NCBI GenBank assembly: GCA_008477525.1
Contig: SPDT01000003.1
Span: 1,054,001-1,118,000 of the forward strand
Source of the DNA: Hypomyces perniciosus
Lineage: Eukaryota > Ascomycota > Sordariomycetes > Hypocreales > Hypocreaceae
Length of the DNA stretch: 64,000 bases
Direction of reading: 5' to 3'
Every line of letters begins with the position of its first letter. Position 1 is the first letter of the stretch. Positions 1 through 9,949 of this stretch are shown piece after piece. The notes beneath the pieces were generated by a model. The model did not search any database and was not told the DNA's origin. It saw only the letters and a program-made list of their open reading frames with translations. A program made the translations under genes and the position numbers.

Positions 1-151
1 GGCCACAGGCGCAGAGCAGTTGAGCACCGACATGAAGGTTGCCGGATGCTAGAGGATGAATGTAGCTCAACGCAACACCCAGGCCAGGGAAGAACATGTC
101 CAAGAACGACACCTGAGAATAAATGGTGCCAAAGACGGTATTGGATGCCAT
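1..151 (-). CDS. N-terminus of a BCS1-like AAA ATPase? (partial)
   Basis: An open frame starts with ATG at 151 and runs off the left edge, giving 50 residues that begin MASNTVFGTIYSQVSFLDMF. The stretch has a hydrophobic run and a motif FFPGLGVALSY. This layout resembles, from memory, the N-termini of fungal BCS1-type mitochondrial AAA ATPases, where a short leader precedes a membrane anchor. The AAA module itself would lie outside the window. A TATA-like sequence lies just upstream on the minus strand. The reading frame is seen directly; the family call is a weak inference and any membrane protein is possible. Confidence 0.3.
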   Translation of the reverse strand, partial: MASNTVFGTIYSQVSFLDMFFPGLGVALSYIHPLASGNLHVGAQLLCACG

Positions 152-1181
152 GTTTGGTTTTATAGTTATGTCTTTAGTCTCAAGCGAAGGTGCGCTTCCG
201 AGCCAGGACGGGCAAGATGTGATGCGGTGGGTGGTTTGGGTATGTGTAACTGAGAGTGAGAAGCTTTGTCAACGACAAGTTGATCGCACGATGGGAGAAG
301 TTCAAGATTGGGAGTGAGGCAAATGTAAAGATAACAGTTACCAACTAGCACGAGAGCAAGCCTTGTCGGGAGGACGTCGGTTTATATAGACGTTTAAACC
401 AGTCCCGAAAGACGACACATGGCATTGTTCTCTCCATCGGAGGAGACAACAGTCATCTTGCCTCTCTCGAAGCTGATCGAGTAGGGTAGATCGGCATCAG
501 CGAGCCAACACGCATCCCACTCTAATATCAGGGGTACATAAATTTCAATGCTTAAATGCACTATAACAGAAGTACAAGCAATTGACCTATACAAATAGCT
601 ACATTATATTTATCGCAGCCATAGTTCGTTCTAACAGGCTTTTTGGACCTTATTTTAAGGCTATCCACATTAAACTACCTATATTATTAGCCGGCTGTTC
701 TCCCTCATAGCAATTAATTTATATCTAAAGGATATTGTTAAACTGATTATAAACAATAAGTTCTGGGTTATCTATGCTAAGGTATCGCGAGAATGAATCA
801 TGTATGTAATGATAAGTGTAGTTGGTATTGACTCTGTTAGTACCTTGGTTCTATAACGTACCAGCTAGCTTACAGGGGTGATATGGGGCTCGAGACCCTT
901 TGTCCCTTCGCGCAATGGAAGGGAAAATGGGCTGCTTGCAGGTATGAACTTGGCAATGTGGGTGGACAGCTGAGGAGGAAACTCATGGCTAATAGGTCGG
1001 CATCTGCGAGCCATCTTGATGAACTCACATTTTCTGCAAGTTACACCGGAATGGGTGAATTAATCTGGCCTACATGTAACCAGCAATCCAGGGGAAATTG
1101 GGGTACACGTGTTTTGTTGATACGACATTATCTGACCTAGAATCCGCCCCTGTACAGGCCATAATGCCGTACCAAAAAGAG
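152..1181. other. Intergenic, AT-rich, no gene recognised
   Basis: No open frame here has coding character. A stretch at 883-1140 on the plus strand is open for 85 codons but shows no recognisable motif, no clear start context and no homology that I can recall. Confidence 0.5.
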
Positions 1182-1353
1182 TATCACAGAAGTGTGATGC
1201 CTGTCTGATAAAGTGGAATGCTATTACAGAATCGTGATAGTATACTAATCGCCATAACTATCACGAAATTGTGATGCCTGCAATGGCTTTCAGACATATC
1301 ACACAAATGTGACGCTTGCTAGCGTAGTGGAGTCAATCACATAATTGTGTTAT
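1182..1353. repeat. Array of five imperfect 19-bp palindromes, ~38-bp period
   Basis: Five copies of a palindrome of the form TATCACA-N5-TGTGATGC start at 1182, 1222, 1259, 1297 and 1335, giving steps of 40, 37, 38 and 38 bp. The half-sites (TATCAC / GTGAT) are the best conserved part. The 18-21 bp spacers are mostly dissimilar, though three share a CTG/TTG start. The layout recalls subterminal transposase-binding repeats or a regulator-binding cluster. There is no cas-like gene and fungi have no CRISPR systems, so CRISPR is not proposed. The last copy lies about 190 bp upstream of the first ATG of the next damaged gene. Confidence 0.75.
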
Positions 1354-1544
1354 TGCTAGTCCAATACACACACCGTAATTTATGGATAGCAAAACGGTAT
1401 GTTGTTACGTGTATTTTGCTCCCGGCAAAAATAGACGGTGAGGCTCTACTTATTACTTTAGTTATGGGAGGGGTTTATAAGCGGGGAACTCCAATCAATA
1501 CGACAAAAATTCTTCGTGTCATCGACTGTGCGTGCATTTTTCAG

Positions 1545-2046
1545 ATGCCGCCAGAGTTCATGGAGTTAACCAAACCTTCACTGGATACTGCAAAGAAATC
1601 TCTCCTCGAGGAGGGATTCATTGATCTGGGCGATCTAATGGTGGGAGAGCAGGTCTGGAAGTTTGAGTAGAAGAGGTTTCCCTTCTACACGGAAGATGGC
1701 ATGGACTTTATAATGCAACACATCCTTGGGGATCCAGTAAGTAGGATGATGTACTCTATACCGGTATCTAGCTCACCTTCAGATCATACAATCAGCTGTA
1801 CAATGGTTCTTCGAGGACAAGAGTTGCGTTCTTGCACATTGCCTGAGATACGGAGCGTTACCGGGACATATTGAAAGCTTCTTGGGTGGTCGGGATGCTG
1901 GTCGACGCGCTCTGGTGGTCCAGCTATTAGCTAAAGAATCCCGCGTGGATTACTATGCCAAATCCCATTTACATGTGTTTTCGGCTGAGAAAGGGGCGAG
2001 GTTAATGCGAGCTTTCTCGGTCCGCACTTCAAGAAGCAGGGTGTGA
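1545..2046 (+). pseudogene. Unknown gene remnant with one intron and one in-frame stop
   Basis: Reading starts at ATG 1545 (MPPEFMELTKPSLDTAKK), just after an acceptor-like TTTTTCAG, so an upstream exon may exist. A TAG at 1668-1670 interrupts the frame; a C-to-T change from CAG would explain it. Beyond it the frame continues to a canonical intron at 1737-1782 (GTAAGT donor, CTCAC branch, CAG acceptor). The second exon ends at TGA 2046 and contains AVQWFFEDKSC and ESFLGGRDAGRRALVVQLLA. The persistence of a spliceable frame on both sides of one stop argues for a recently disabled gene. I do not recognise the family. A further open stretch at 2043-2345 in another frame may be its continuation. 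Confidence 0.3.
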
Positions 2047-2610
2047 AGCCCACGACAGGGACTTCGATATCGGCGGGTCGTAAGTTCCGACATAATATTG
2101 GCGTTTCAACTTCTAACCCTGGCAGAGTGATCCTCGACGCCCGACTTGGTCGCGAAATTCGGGCAGGATACGCAATTACCGCTATATTCATAACTGAGGA
2201 TCTAGTCGCTCGATTCAACTTGCCTCCAATGCTCCTTCCAAATCTGCCCAGATTGAAACATAAGGTTGCCGAAATGCAGAAGCGAAGCAATAACATAAGG
2301 CTCAATTTTGCATTTGAAGGGTCCACCGGAGGTACAGACACATAGCTCCCAATCACTCGTGAGATGGAACAGTCCCGCCGCCTGTCTCCCTGGACCACTG
2401 CGGGAAATTTAGAGTCGCAAGGATAGGTGCAATCTCAATATGGTCCATAATTACGGCTGTCTCGTTCATGGGAGTGGCGTAAGGTGCCTGCGGCATTATA
2501 AAGTTTGCGGAAAGTGCGGGAGTATCAAGGTTTGGCAACGAAGTATCCAGCGGCGTGGGATAGGGTACCCCTGTATTGCAACATTAGCTCGGCCAAGGTG
2601 CAAGAAGACG

Positions 2611-3560
2611 TTAAATACTAATGCCATTTTGAAGGGTAAAGTCGGTTGTAATCGCCACATTACGAGGATCCAACTTGGGTCGCCGAACTGGTCGTGCCTC
2701 TAAGCTGGGAAGTGGTCTTTTCTTTCCCTTTTCCCATGCTTCCAGTTCCTCATCGGCCCGATCGCGTAATTCTTGGCATGTTTCTTTTATATACGCAGCC
2801 TTTCTCTTGCATAATGTGTTGTGCTGCTTATCGTTGCGCTGTTCGATATGCCTAATGAACTGGCTGGGCAGTCTAAAAACCTCGTAACACGCCACACAAT
2901 CTTCAACACCTTCAATATCTGCATTAAAGAATTAATAGCGACTTGTAAATAAGACATTAGCTAACATACGTACTAAAAAGTGTCGTCGAAGTGATTGCCT
3001 TGATCCATATTCTGGGTGACTATAATAATCCGGATGAGGATAAATACGCGATTTGCGGAGATGCTTCCCTATTTCGGATACAGAGTTACCACCCTTGTTA
3101 TATTGTCCAGCGTTGAAGTCATTTTGGTTGTCACCGTCGCTGGCGATTATGTAAGCTCGGCAACGTTTAGCTTCGGCGAGGTGGTAGCATTCTCGAGACT
3201 GAATGGAAGTCAGCTTTGCTTGCCACAAGGTGCAAGGTACTAACCCGATATTCCTCGAGATGGGCAATTAACGCATCACCTGTTCGAAAACGTGCAGTGC
3301 AGGCGCATTCTTTCTCCTGGTAGATCTCATACGATATATTGGTAGTTATGGCGCCTTTGGAAACAAGGTACTCGGGGTTGATGGAGCATGATTATGTAGC
3401 TCATCGTCGGACGTGGCCGCTCTTTTATCCGCGTTATGGCCACCAGAAGCAGCCAATCAGCGTTCCTAGATACTGGCGATATAATTGGCTCCAAGGCTAC
3501 TTCCACTGCACCTGGCCTTAAATACCTCAGAAGTTCTTGATGGTCTTTAAGCGGCAACAT
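2611..3560 (-). CDS. Unknown zinc-finger-like protein, 4-exon model
   Basis: Open segments on the minus strand join through plausible introns. An N-terminal exon (ATG 3560) reads into a possible intron at about 3384-3327. A short exon contains the Cys/His motif ECACTARFRTGDALIAHLEE. A second intron (about 3233-3190, acceptor TTCAG) leads to SRECYHLAEAKRCRAY. A third intron (about 2970-2921; GTACGT donor, GCAG acceptor) leads to a last exon with VEDCVACYEVFRLPSQFIRH, a C-x2-C...H arrangement, then a Lys/Glu-rich helical tail ending at 2611. Two C2H2/C2HC-like modules suggest nucleic-acid binding. No family recognised. Exon borders are approximate and the gene may be a remnant. Confidence 0.35.
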
Positions 3561-3617
3561 CTATATCTTCCCTTTACTCACTCGACGGCGAATCTGACTT
3601 GAATTTCTGGAAGAGAT

Positions 3618-3743
3618 ATGTCTATTGCGAGAGGCTTTGGTCAATTCCCGCTTGTCAATTCAATGGCTAGATGCGAAACTTGCTGTGACAACGGCTTCAA
3701 AGACATGCAATGCCCAACCTGTGGCAAGCCAGCCACAGGATAA
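3618..3743 (+). CDS. Tiny CxxC...CxxC zinc-ribbon-like peptide (41 aa)
   Basis: ATG 3618 opens a 41-codon frame ending TAA 3743; a second ATG at 3663 would give 26 residues. The C-terminal half reads MARCETCCDNGFKDMQCPTC and ends GKPATG. Two CxxC knuckles about 10 residues apart resemble a rubredoxin/zinc-ribbon knuckle pair. It is too short for statistical support, and it may be an exon of a longer gene. Confidence 0.25.
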   Translation: MSIARGFGQFPLVNSMARCETCCDNGFKDMQCPTCGKPATG

Positions 3744-4952
3744 GAAACATGGAAATTCGCCAAAGCGACTACATTTTTAATCTAGTGGTAGTATATTTTC
3801 CAACGTTTCATAAAGACTTAACTAATCGTTGCTAGATAAGTGAAGAACTGTGTTTTTTTTCTTTTTGGTGGGAAGTACCCGGCTGATGCATGTTGGACGT
3901 CGGCGTTGACAAAGCCGAATCCGCATTTCAAGGCCACATCAGGGTACCGGATGTTAAGGACTATAGTGTGTATACCACCACGTGTCCTGGAGACAAGTGT
4001 TTGTTTCATGATTGCGACCCCGACATTGAGAACTTGACTGCATTAAGCAGACTGATACCATGTTTATCTGCTTATCACAACAACCTTCCCGCGTCTGCCA
4101 GGCGCCAATTCTGTCCTGACAGAACAAGACGGGGAAGGCGTCAAGATAATACGAGTTTCACTTCAAGATCAGATCTGTTATGTAATGCACTTGGGAGCAG
4201 GTATCTATTAAATACGCAATATGGATCGGTTCCAAAGTACAAGACGTAGGGCGAGAAAGCGAAGCGACGCCGCGTGCATAGCTTCCTCTCTCAAACGAGT
4301 TGACACGTATATCTTTCTGCACGTGACCTGCCACTCACAGGAAACGAAGTCGGACGGCCGGTGGTATCCGTTCGATAAGGTTTGGTGAGTATTTTTGATC
4401 CTTTGATGTCTCAGGCAGGGGGGTATCTGGTCACGAGCCTGGGCGTGAACAGATTACTATCGTTCCTTGATCCCTGTAATAGCATGTCTTCCCGTGGTCA
4501 GTTAGTTCGGCCGCGTACCCGGCCCAGGCAAGGTGCTGCAGCTTGCGAGGCCAGTAGCTTATACTTGAGTTCATCCAAGCAGTCACTTTGGCAATAACGA
4601 TTAGACAAGACATCGAAGCATGTCGCATCGTTGCTTGATCATAAAGTCCCCCAATTCTCCCTCTTCTGTTATACTCTAATCAGTACCACATTGTCCGGTT
4701 GGGGCTACTTCTTGTTTATTGATTGCCAAACTACATACATCGGAACTAACCCTGGTTACTATCCAAACTGTTTGGCTTACAACCCCTTCACTACGGCCAT
4801 TACCAGCAAGCAGGTTGGTAAGAACACTCGGAGGCACTGTGATCATCACGACTGGCTAACCTAGACGTTTCACACAAATATTTTGCTCTTACCCTCTATC
4901 GACTCATGCGCCACGTTTACATTTGCGGACTTATTGTCGTCAACGCATAATA
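3744..4952. other. Intergenic, no gene supported
   Basis: The longest plus-strand frame (3890-4249, 119 codons) has three widely spaced Cys residues early on, but no motif that I recognise. Other frames overlap it on both strands. Nothing here can be called with support. Confidence 0.4.
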
Positions 4953-6388
4953 ATGGAGAGTCCGGAGACCAGCACACCCAATTCTCTGATTAATGATGCA
5001 TATCCTCCTTCAAACCGGTACCAATGCATGCCGGATCACGTGGAATACGTTTCCAAAGTTGATAAGTGCGTGCATGAAATGGCAGCAGCTATCAATCAGC
5101 TCGTTAGGAGAGCTGGGGATGACATGAGGCAGATGGACACGCTACGGCAGGATGTGATGAGGCAGTCGAGCGTTCAAGACAAGCCGAGCAAGAAAAAATA
5201 ATGATGGAGGAGAGGCTCCGGATATTTGAGTTGGAAAACGCAGAAGCACTGCGGCGTATACGCGAAACACAAGAGAAGTACCAGGAATTGGAAGAGGTCA
5301 TCATGGAAAAGGACGAACAAATCCGGCAGGACTGGCAGGCGCTGAAAACAGCAGCAGACTCAAACAGCAAGCTCGAGCAAGGAGCAAACTTGGCGATTGC
5401 GTTAGTAGAAGAGACACAACAGGCTGCGAAGGCTTATGAAGCGTGGGCCAATAGAGAGATCGAAGCGAAGGAAGGGGCTATGCGAAGCGCTGACTTGGTG
5501 AATAAAGAAAAGGTCGCTGCGCTTTCTCAGGCTCAGAGAGCAAAGGAGAAAGCCAAGGAAGCAGACCAAGCCAGAGAAGTAGCGGAGAAGGTCGCTGTTG
5601 AGGAGAGACGTGCCAGAGAAACAGCGGAGAAGGTTTCTGTGGAGGGGCCAGGAGCGAGGCAGAAACAGCCAAAGCTTCGGCGGAAGAGAAGGCGCAAGAG
5701 TTAGAACAAAACCATGCATGGATGGTCAAGTCGATAAGGGAAGCAGAGGCACACGCAGAACAGGCGAAGTTAGACCTGGCAGCGGAAAAGGCCAGACAGC
5801 AGCCCCATACAGTGGCAACCGTCGACCGGGCGGGCGAGTCAGCCATCTCGGTCAAGCAGCAAAGGAAGGGGTTCTCCGGTCCAAACAAAAGATCACGACT
5901 TTCTACATCAACCGCACACAAAAGGATAGGGCTCTATAGCCCGGAGGCAACGTGCCATGACGAGCGACTAAAAAACTTGGCGCAGGATCTTGAGCGTGTG
6001 GTTGAAGATTACGGGGGACAGGAGACGATATATGCTCTGTTCGCGTTCAGCGCCGACTTAATTGAGGTTGGCAGGGTGGAGAGTTTGTGAGACTTCTGAA
6101 TCTTCGCTCTTTGTCAGGTGTGTTCGCCACACTAAGGAGATAGTGGTCACAATATCTGATGTCGTTTCCCTCTCGCGCAAGCTCTACAGAACAGACATCG
6201 ATTTCAAAGCCGCCAAGGAGCTGTTGCGTGCCAATGTATTGCAAACGATGTCTGGGCGACAAGCCAAAAGGTTTATGGGCAAGGAGACTCAACAAGTCAC
6301 TCTATTCCGCTGGAAAGACCTTGGGGATATCCTCAACAAGGTTGCAGAAGTCTACCATGATAGAGATACAATCACAGCTACTGTGTGA
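4953..6388 (+). pseudogene. Coiled-coil protein gene with frameshifts
   Basis: ATG 4953 begins MESPETSTPNSLINDAYPPS. The frame slips once near 5170-5195, continues as a long Ala/Glu/Lys-rich coiled coil (5201-5650, e.g. RAKEKAKEADQAREVAEKVA), and slips again near 5650. It then resumes as AETAKASAEEKAQELEQNHA through about 6055. A probable intron (about 6064-6117, acceptor TTGTCAG) joins a globular C-terminus with VTLFRWKDLGDILNKVAEVY, ending TGA 6388. Single-base indels restore one continuous protein of roughly 450 residues, so this is one damaged gene (or contains assembly indels), not three. The predicted rod-plus-globular layout gives no function. Confidence 0.5.
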
Positions 6389-6857
6389 AGCGAGAGTCCA
6401 CCTCCACGTTCTTGGAATGAATTGTTATTGGGCATCGGGTTTCTTTTCGTTCGCTTAAATCAATCGAGGTATTGTAGGCGGCCTGCAACCGGAAGAAAAA
6501 TTCTCGAGAACTGTTTTAGTAGTTTATCCAATAAAGGAAGGGCAGCTTGACGGGACTTAGCGAGGGCTTTTGTCTGTCTTTAAGTTACTATCTAGACACT
6601 TGCATTTGGAATTTAAGTACACGGAAGCCGTCTCGTCACTTCCGATACAGTGTCTGTCAACAATTTTCAATTTTGTTTCATCTGCCATGGTGAGGAGGCC
6701 GATACTCGCATGGTTATGCGGTCTTTCTGGTGGTAAAAAAGCGATAATTACGAACCTCGGTGTCTGGAGCCATGAAGCAGGTTTGGCGACAGGTTTGGAC
6801 AAAGCGTTTGCACGACGGCGGGAGTATCTTACACGGGGACTCAGCTGTGTTCCGCAA

Positions 6858-7092
6858 CTAAGGGTGGTTCCCGAGCCACCAGTCACACGCCTCGTCCTCG
6901 GTGGCCGCGTTGGGAAGTTGCGCCCACCTCTCATCGCTGTCGCCGTAGTGGCATTTGGCGATCTTCCAGATTCGCTTCGCTCGCCCGTTCCATTTATGGC
7001 CTTCAAAATATTTCTCGTGGAATCCTCCGACCGCGTGGTGGGTGCAGTGACGAATCTCTTCGAACACGCGCCGCATCTGTTTTGAGTCCTGC
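6858..7092 (-). CDS. GC-rich exon of an unknown protein (fragment)
   Basis: Both strands are open across 6570-7240. The minus frame from about 7092 to the TAG at 6858 is the most protein-like: it is rich in Trp/His/Lys (HEKYFEGHKWNGRAKRIWKI) and ends EACDWWLGNHP. It starts directly after a good splice-acceptor context (TCTAAC branch, then GCAG), so it looks like a terminal exon of a gene whose upstream exons are lost or unrecognised. The 171-codon plus-strand frame over the same bases has low-complexity, antisense-like composition and is not called. Family unknown. Confidence 0.25.
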
Positions 7093-7586
7093 TGCGAGGC
7101 ATAACCGTTAGATCAAAAAGAAGAAAGTCCCTTCTTGTTCTTGAAACCAGTGCTAGGAAAATGTCAGATGCAGACAATATAAAGAACAATTTGTCTATTG
7201 CTGCCACGAAGAATTGTGGTTGTTGTTGACGATGGTACAATTCACAATTTATTTATTAACGCCCGGCGGCTTTGGCCGGAAGGGTAACTTTAGATAGTGT
7301 ATATGTGTGTTTCTCAAGCTTTGCCATGTATCCTAAAGCCGATATAGTCTCCTTTTCCTGTTTGTGCTATTTTGCGCTCCTTATTTCTTGCGTTTTCTCG
7401 TAGCTAGTAGTTTCATTAGCAAGCCGGCTTGGAGGCAATTCTACAAGTGTTCAGCGTCCTATCTTCGGCGGCCGAAACGTTGCCTGCTGTTCGTCCCACA
7501 AGGTGGTGGTGAGTGTAGGTTGAGTCAGCTGTAAGGTGGGCCTTTGGTACTTGGAGGCTGTGGCCATCTCGTGGCGAGACCGCCCT

Positions 7587-7655
7587 GGGTGCGAGCCGGG
7601 ATATGGATTTCTGATCTCTTGACTGACCGACATGCGCTTCCGTCCTCTTGAGCCA
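7587..7655 (-). repeat. tRNA-like pol III promoter pair (possible SINE head)
   Basis: On the minus strand TGGCTCAAGAGG (7655-7644) fits an A box and GGCTCGCACCC (7597-7587) fits a B box, about 46 bp apart, with a rough T-arm-like stem around the B box. No intact tRNA cloverleaf forms and no tail or target duplication was found. A related GGTTGCGAGCC lies nearby at about 7710. It may be a decayed tRNA-derived SINE. Confidence 0.25.
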
Positions 7656-8409
7656 GTATACCAACTCCTTAAAGCAATCAGCCAACGATTGGTGAAGCCC
7701 GGTTGCGAGCCGGACCCGATCCTTTCTCTGGTCTTGGTATACTGCTACGGTCCACCAGGTTATGTGGGCGCAACCCCAGGCCTAGCTCCCTGTTATAAAT
7801 GGATTCTCCTATCCACTAACCATATCTTGCAATGGGGGTGTCTGAACGTCTTGTAGAGTAGTCTGGTTGTTCTGTAGCCGCTTGTGGCCTTAACGGACCC
7901 GTCGACCACCCTATAGACGCCAGTTAACAACTTCCATTACAGTAAGAAGGGACACTTAGGAAAAGGACTCCAGCCCTCGCAACAGCACGTAGGTTTCACT
8001 GCGATTTCTTGCTGCGCTGTTGACCCAGAGCTTACCGAGCCCGAGGATGCCCCGTCTTTCGATTAAAACAATCAAAGAGTCGGGTGGATTTCATAACCCG
8101 AATCCCTTTTTGTGGTAGAGTAGCTGGTACGAGGCCGACCAAAGAGCGGCGCGGTTGCGTCGTGACGCGTGTCGTGATGGGGCAAACACCTGCATTGCAG
8201 GCGGCCATACGGTCGCGTCAACAACACAAATTCGCCCGCATCGCAGCAGCGCCTGCCCCGAATCGTCTACTTTTCAGAAGCAGTACTCGTATAGCCCCTA
8301 GGCACCTCTTAATATGATTTTAAGAAGTTTTACTGTATTGCCTCATATGCTTTTTCAAGCACGCGCTTTAGAAGGTCTGGAGAGGTTTTCGACATAAATA
8401 TGTAAGCTC

Positions 8410-9935
8410 TAGGCTATTAAAGGATGAATCGTCGAACCGAAAGAGAGTGTTAAGGTCCTAGGAGTGATTATGGACTCCGGTCTCAAGTACAAGGAGCATA
8501 TTGCGGAAGCAGCCTCTAAGGGCCTACGAGCTGCGATGGAGCTGAAACGACTGAGGAATATATCCCCATCTACAGCACGGCAGCTGTTTACGGCCACCGT
8601 GCCCCAGCAGTGGATTACGCTTCCAATGTATGGATGCACGCAGTCAAGGACAAGGTCGCGGGGCCTATTAACCGGGTCCAAAGGGTAGGTGCACAGGCTA
8701 TCGTCGGGACGTTCCTTAAGGTAGCGACGAGCGTGGCGGAAGCGGAGGCTCATATCGCCACCGTACAAGAACGGCTATGGAGGAAGGCAATTAAAATGTG
8801 GACGGATATCCATACATTGCCCGAAACCAACCCTCTCCGTCAAACAACCTCTCGTATCCGAGCGTTCAGGAGATCCCACCAGTCGCCACTCTACCAAGTG
8901 ACAATAGCGCTTAGGGATATAGAGATGGAAAAGCTAGAGACCATTAACCCATTCACACTGGCACCATGGGAAGAACGTATGCATGCCATCGCCGACGAAA
9001 CAGCAGCAGCCAAAGCAGAGACAGGATAGGCCATTCGCGTGGCAGTCAGCAGCTCAGCGCGGAACGAGCTAGTGGGAGTGGGAGGAGCCATCCAGATTCC
9101 GGCATCCGTATGCGGCGGCCCGAAGACCGAGACCTTCTCCTTCACACTAGGCAAGAGAATGGAACAGAACCCCTACAGCAGAGAACTAGCGGCGATAGCA
9201 TACGCTCTAAGACGACACCTACTAAGGGTTAGACACTGGAATATTGCGCTGTTGACAAGTAACAAAGCAGTTATGCTCACGCTCAAACAGCCGCACCAAC
9301 AGTCGGGACAAGAATACGTCCGATGTATCTACGACTCGATTAAGGGGTTGCGTGAAAACGGGAATACAGTAACAGTCCTATAGATTCCCATAAGCGAGGA
9401 AAACGAACTGCTTAAATGAGCTAAAGAGCAGGCACGGCAGGCCACCTAGTAGGGTGCGGCCCAGTAATATTAGTTTCCCAGGATACAATCGACAACGCTC
9501 AACTTGGCACAGTTACAACAGCGAAAGGATAGGTGCTTACCGGATGACATCGGAGGGCATTCTAAGAGAATAGACAAAGCGCTCCCAGGAAAGCACACAC
9601 GACTACTCTACGACAGTCGGTCGCGGAACGAAGCCAGTGTGCTTGCCCAACTCAGAACAGGCATGATAAGATTGAATTCGTATCTCTCTCGAATCAACGC
9701 AGCACCAAATGCGGATATGAAAGAGAGACGGTTGACCACTTTCTGTTCCGATGCAGAAAATGGACAACACACCGAACAGAGATGCTCCAATGTACAGAAA
9801 CACAAAGAGGCAACATCTCCTTCTACTTAGGAGGAAAGTCGCCGTCAGATAACGACAATGGACACCCAACCTAGAAGCAGTGCGAGCGACAATCCGGTTC
9901 GCCGCAATGGCCACCGGCCGATTAGATGCAAATTA
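8410..9935 (+). mobile_element. 5'-truncated, decayed LINE (Tad-like): RT end + RNase H
   Basis: Frames across this block match the 3' half of a fungal LINE ORF2. First comes the end of reverse transcriptase: KVLGVIMDSGLKYKEHIAEA, then after a frameshift near 8600 DYASNVWMHAVKDKVAGPIN and RVQRVGAQAIVGTF. An RNase H-like part follows (VGGAIQIPASVCGG, MEQNPYSRELAAIAYALRRH). A terminal segment with CxxC/H remnants ends near 9935. Stops include a TGA at 8424-8426 (CGA/CAA>TGA type), TAG after 9028 and TAG at 9380. The catalytic RT core and endonuclease are absent, as expected for 5' truncation. Inactive. Confidence 0.85.
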
Positions 9936-9949
9936 ACTGCAGGGAATAA

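Noticed and set aside
1182..1353. CRISPR array
   Set aside because: Repeats are palindromic and imperfect, spacers vary in length, and the genome is fungal with no cas genes; called a repeat array instead.
6570..7085. 171-codon plus-strand frame
   Set aside because: Antisense to a more protein-like minus frame with a splice acceptor; composition is typical of a shadow frame.
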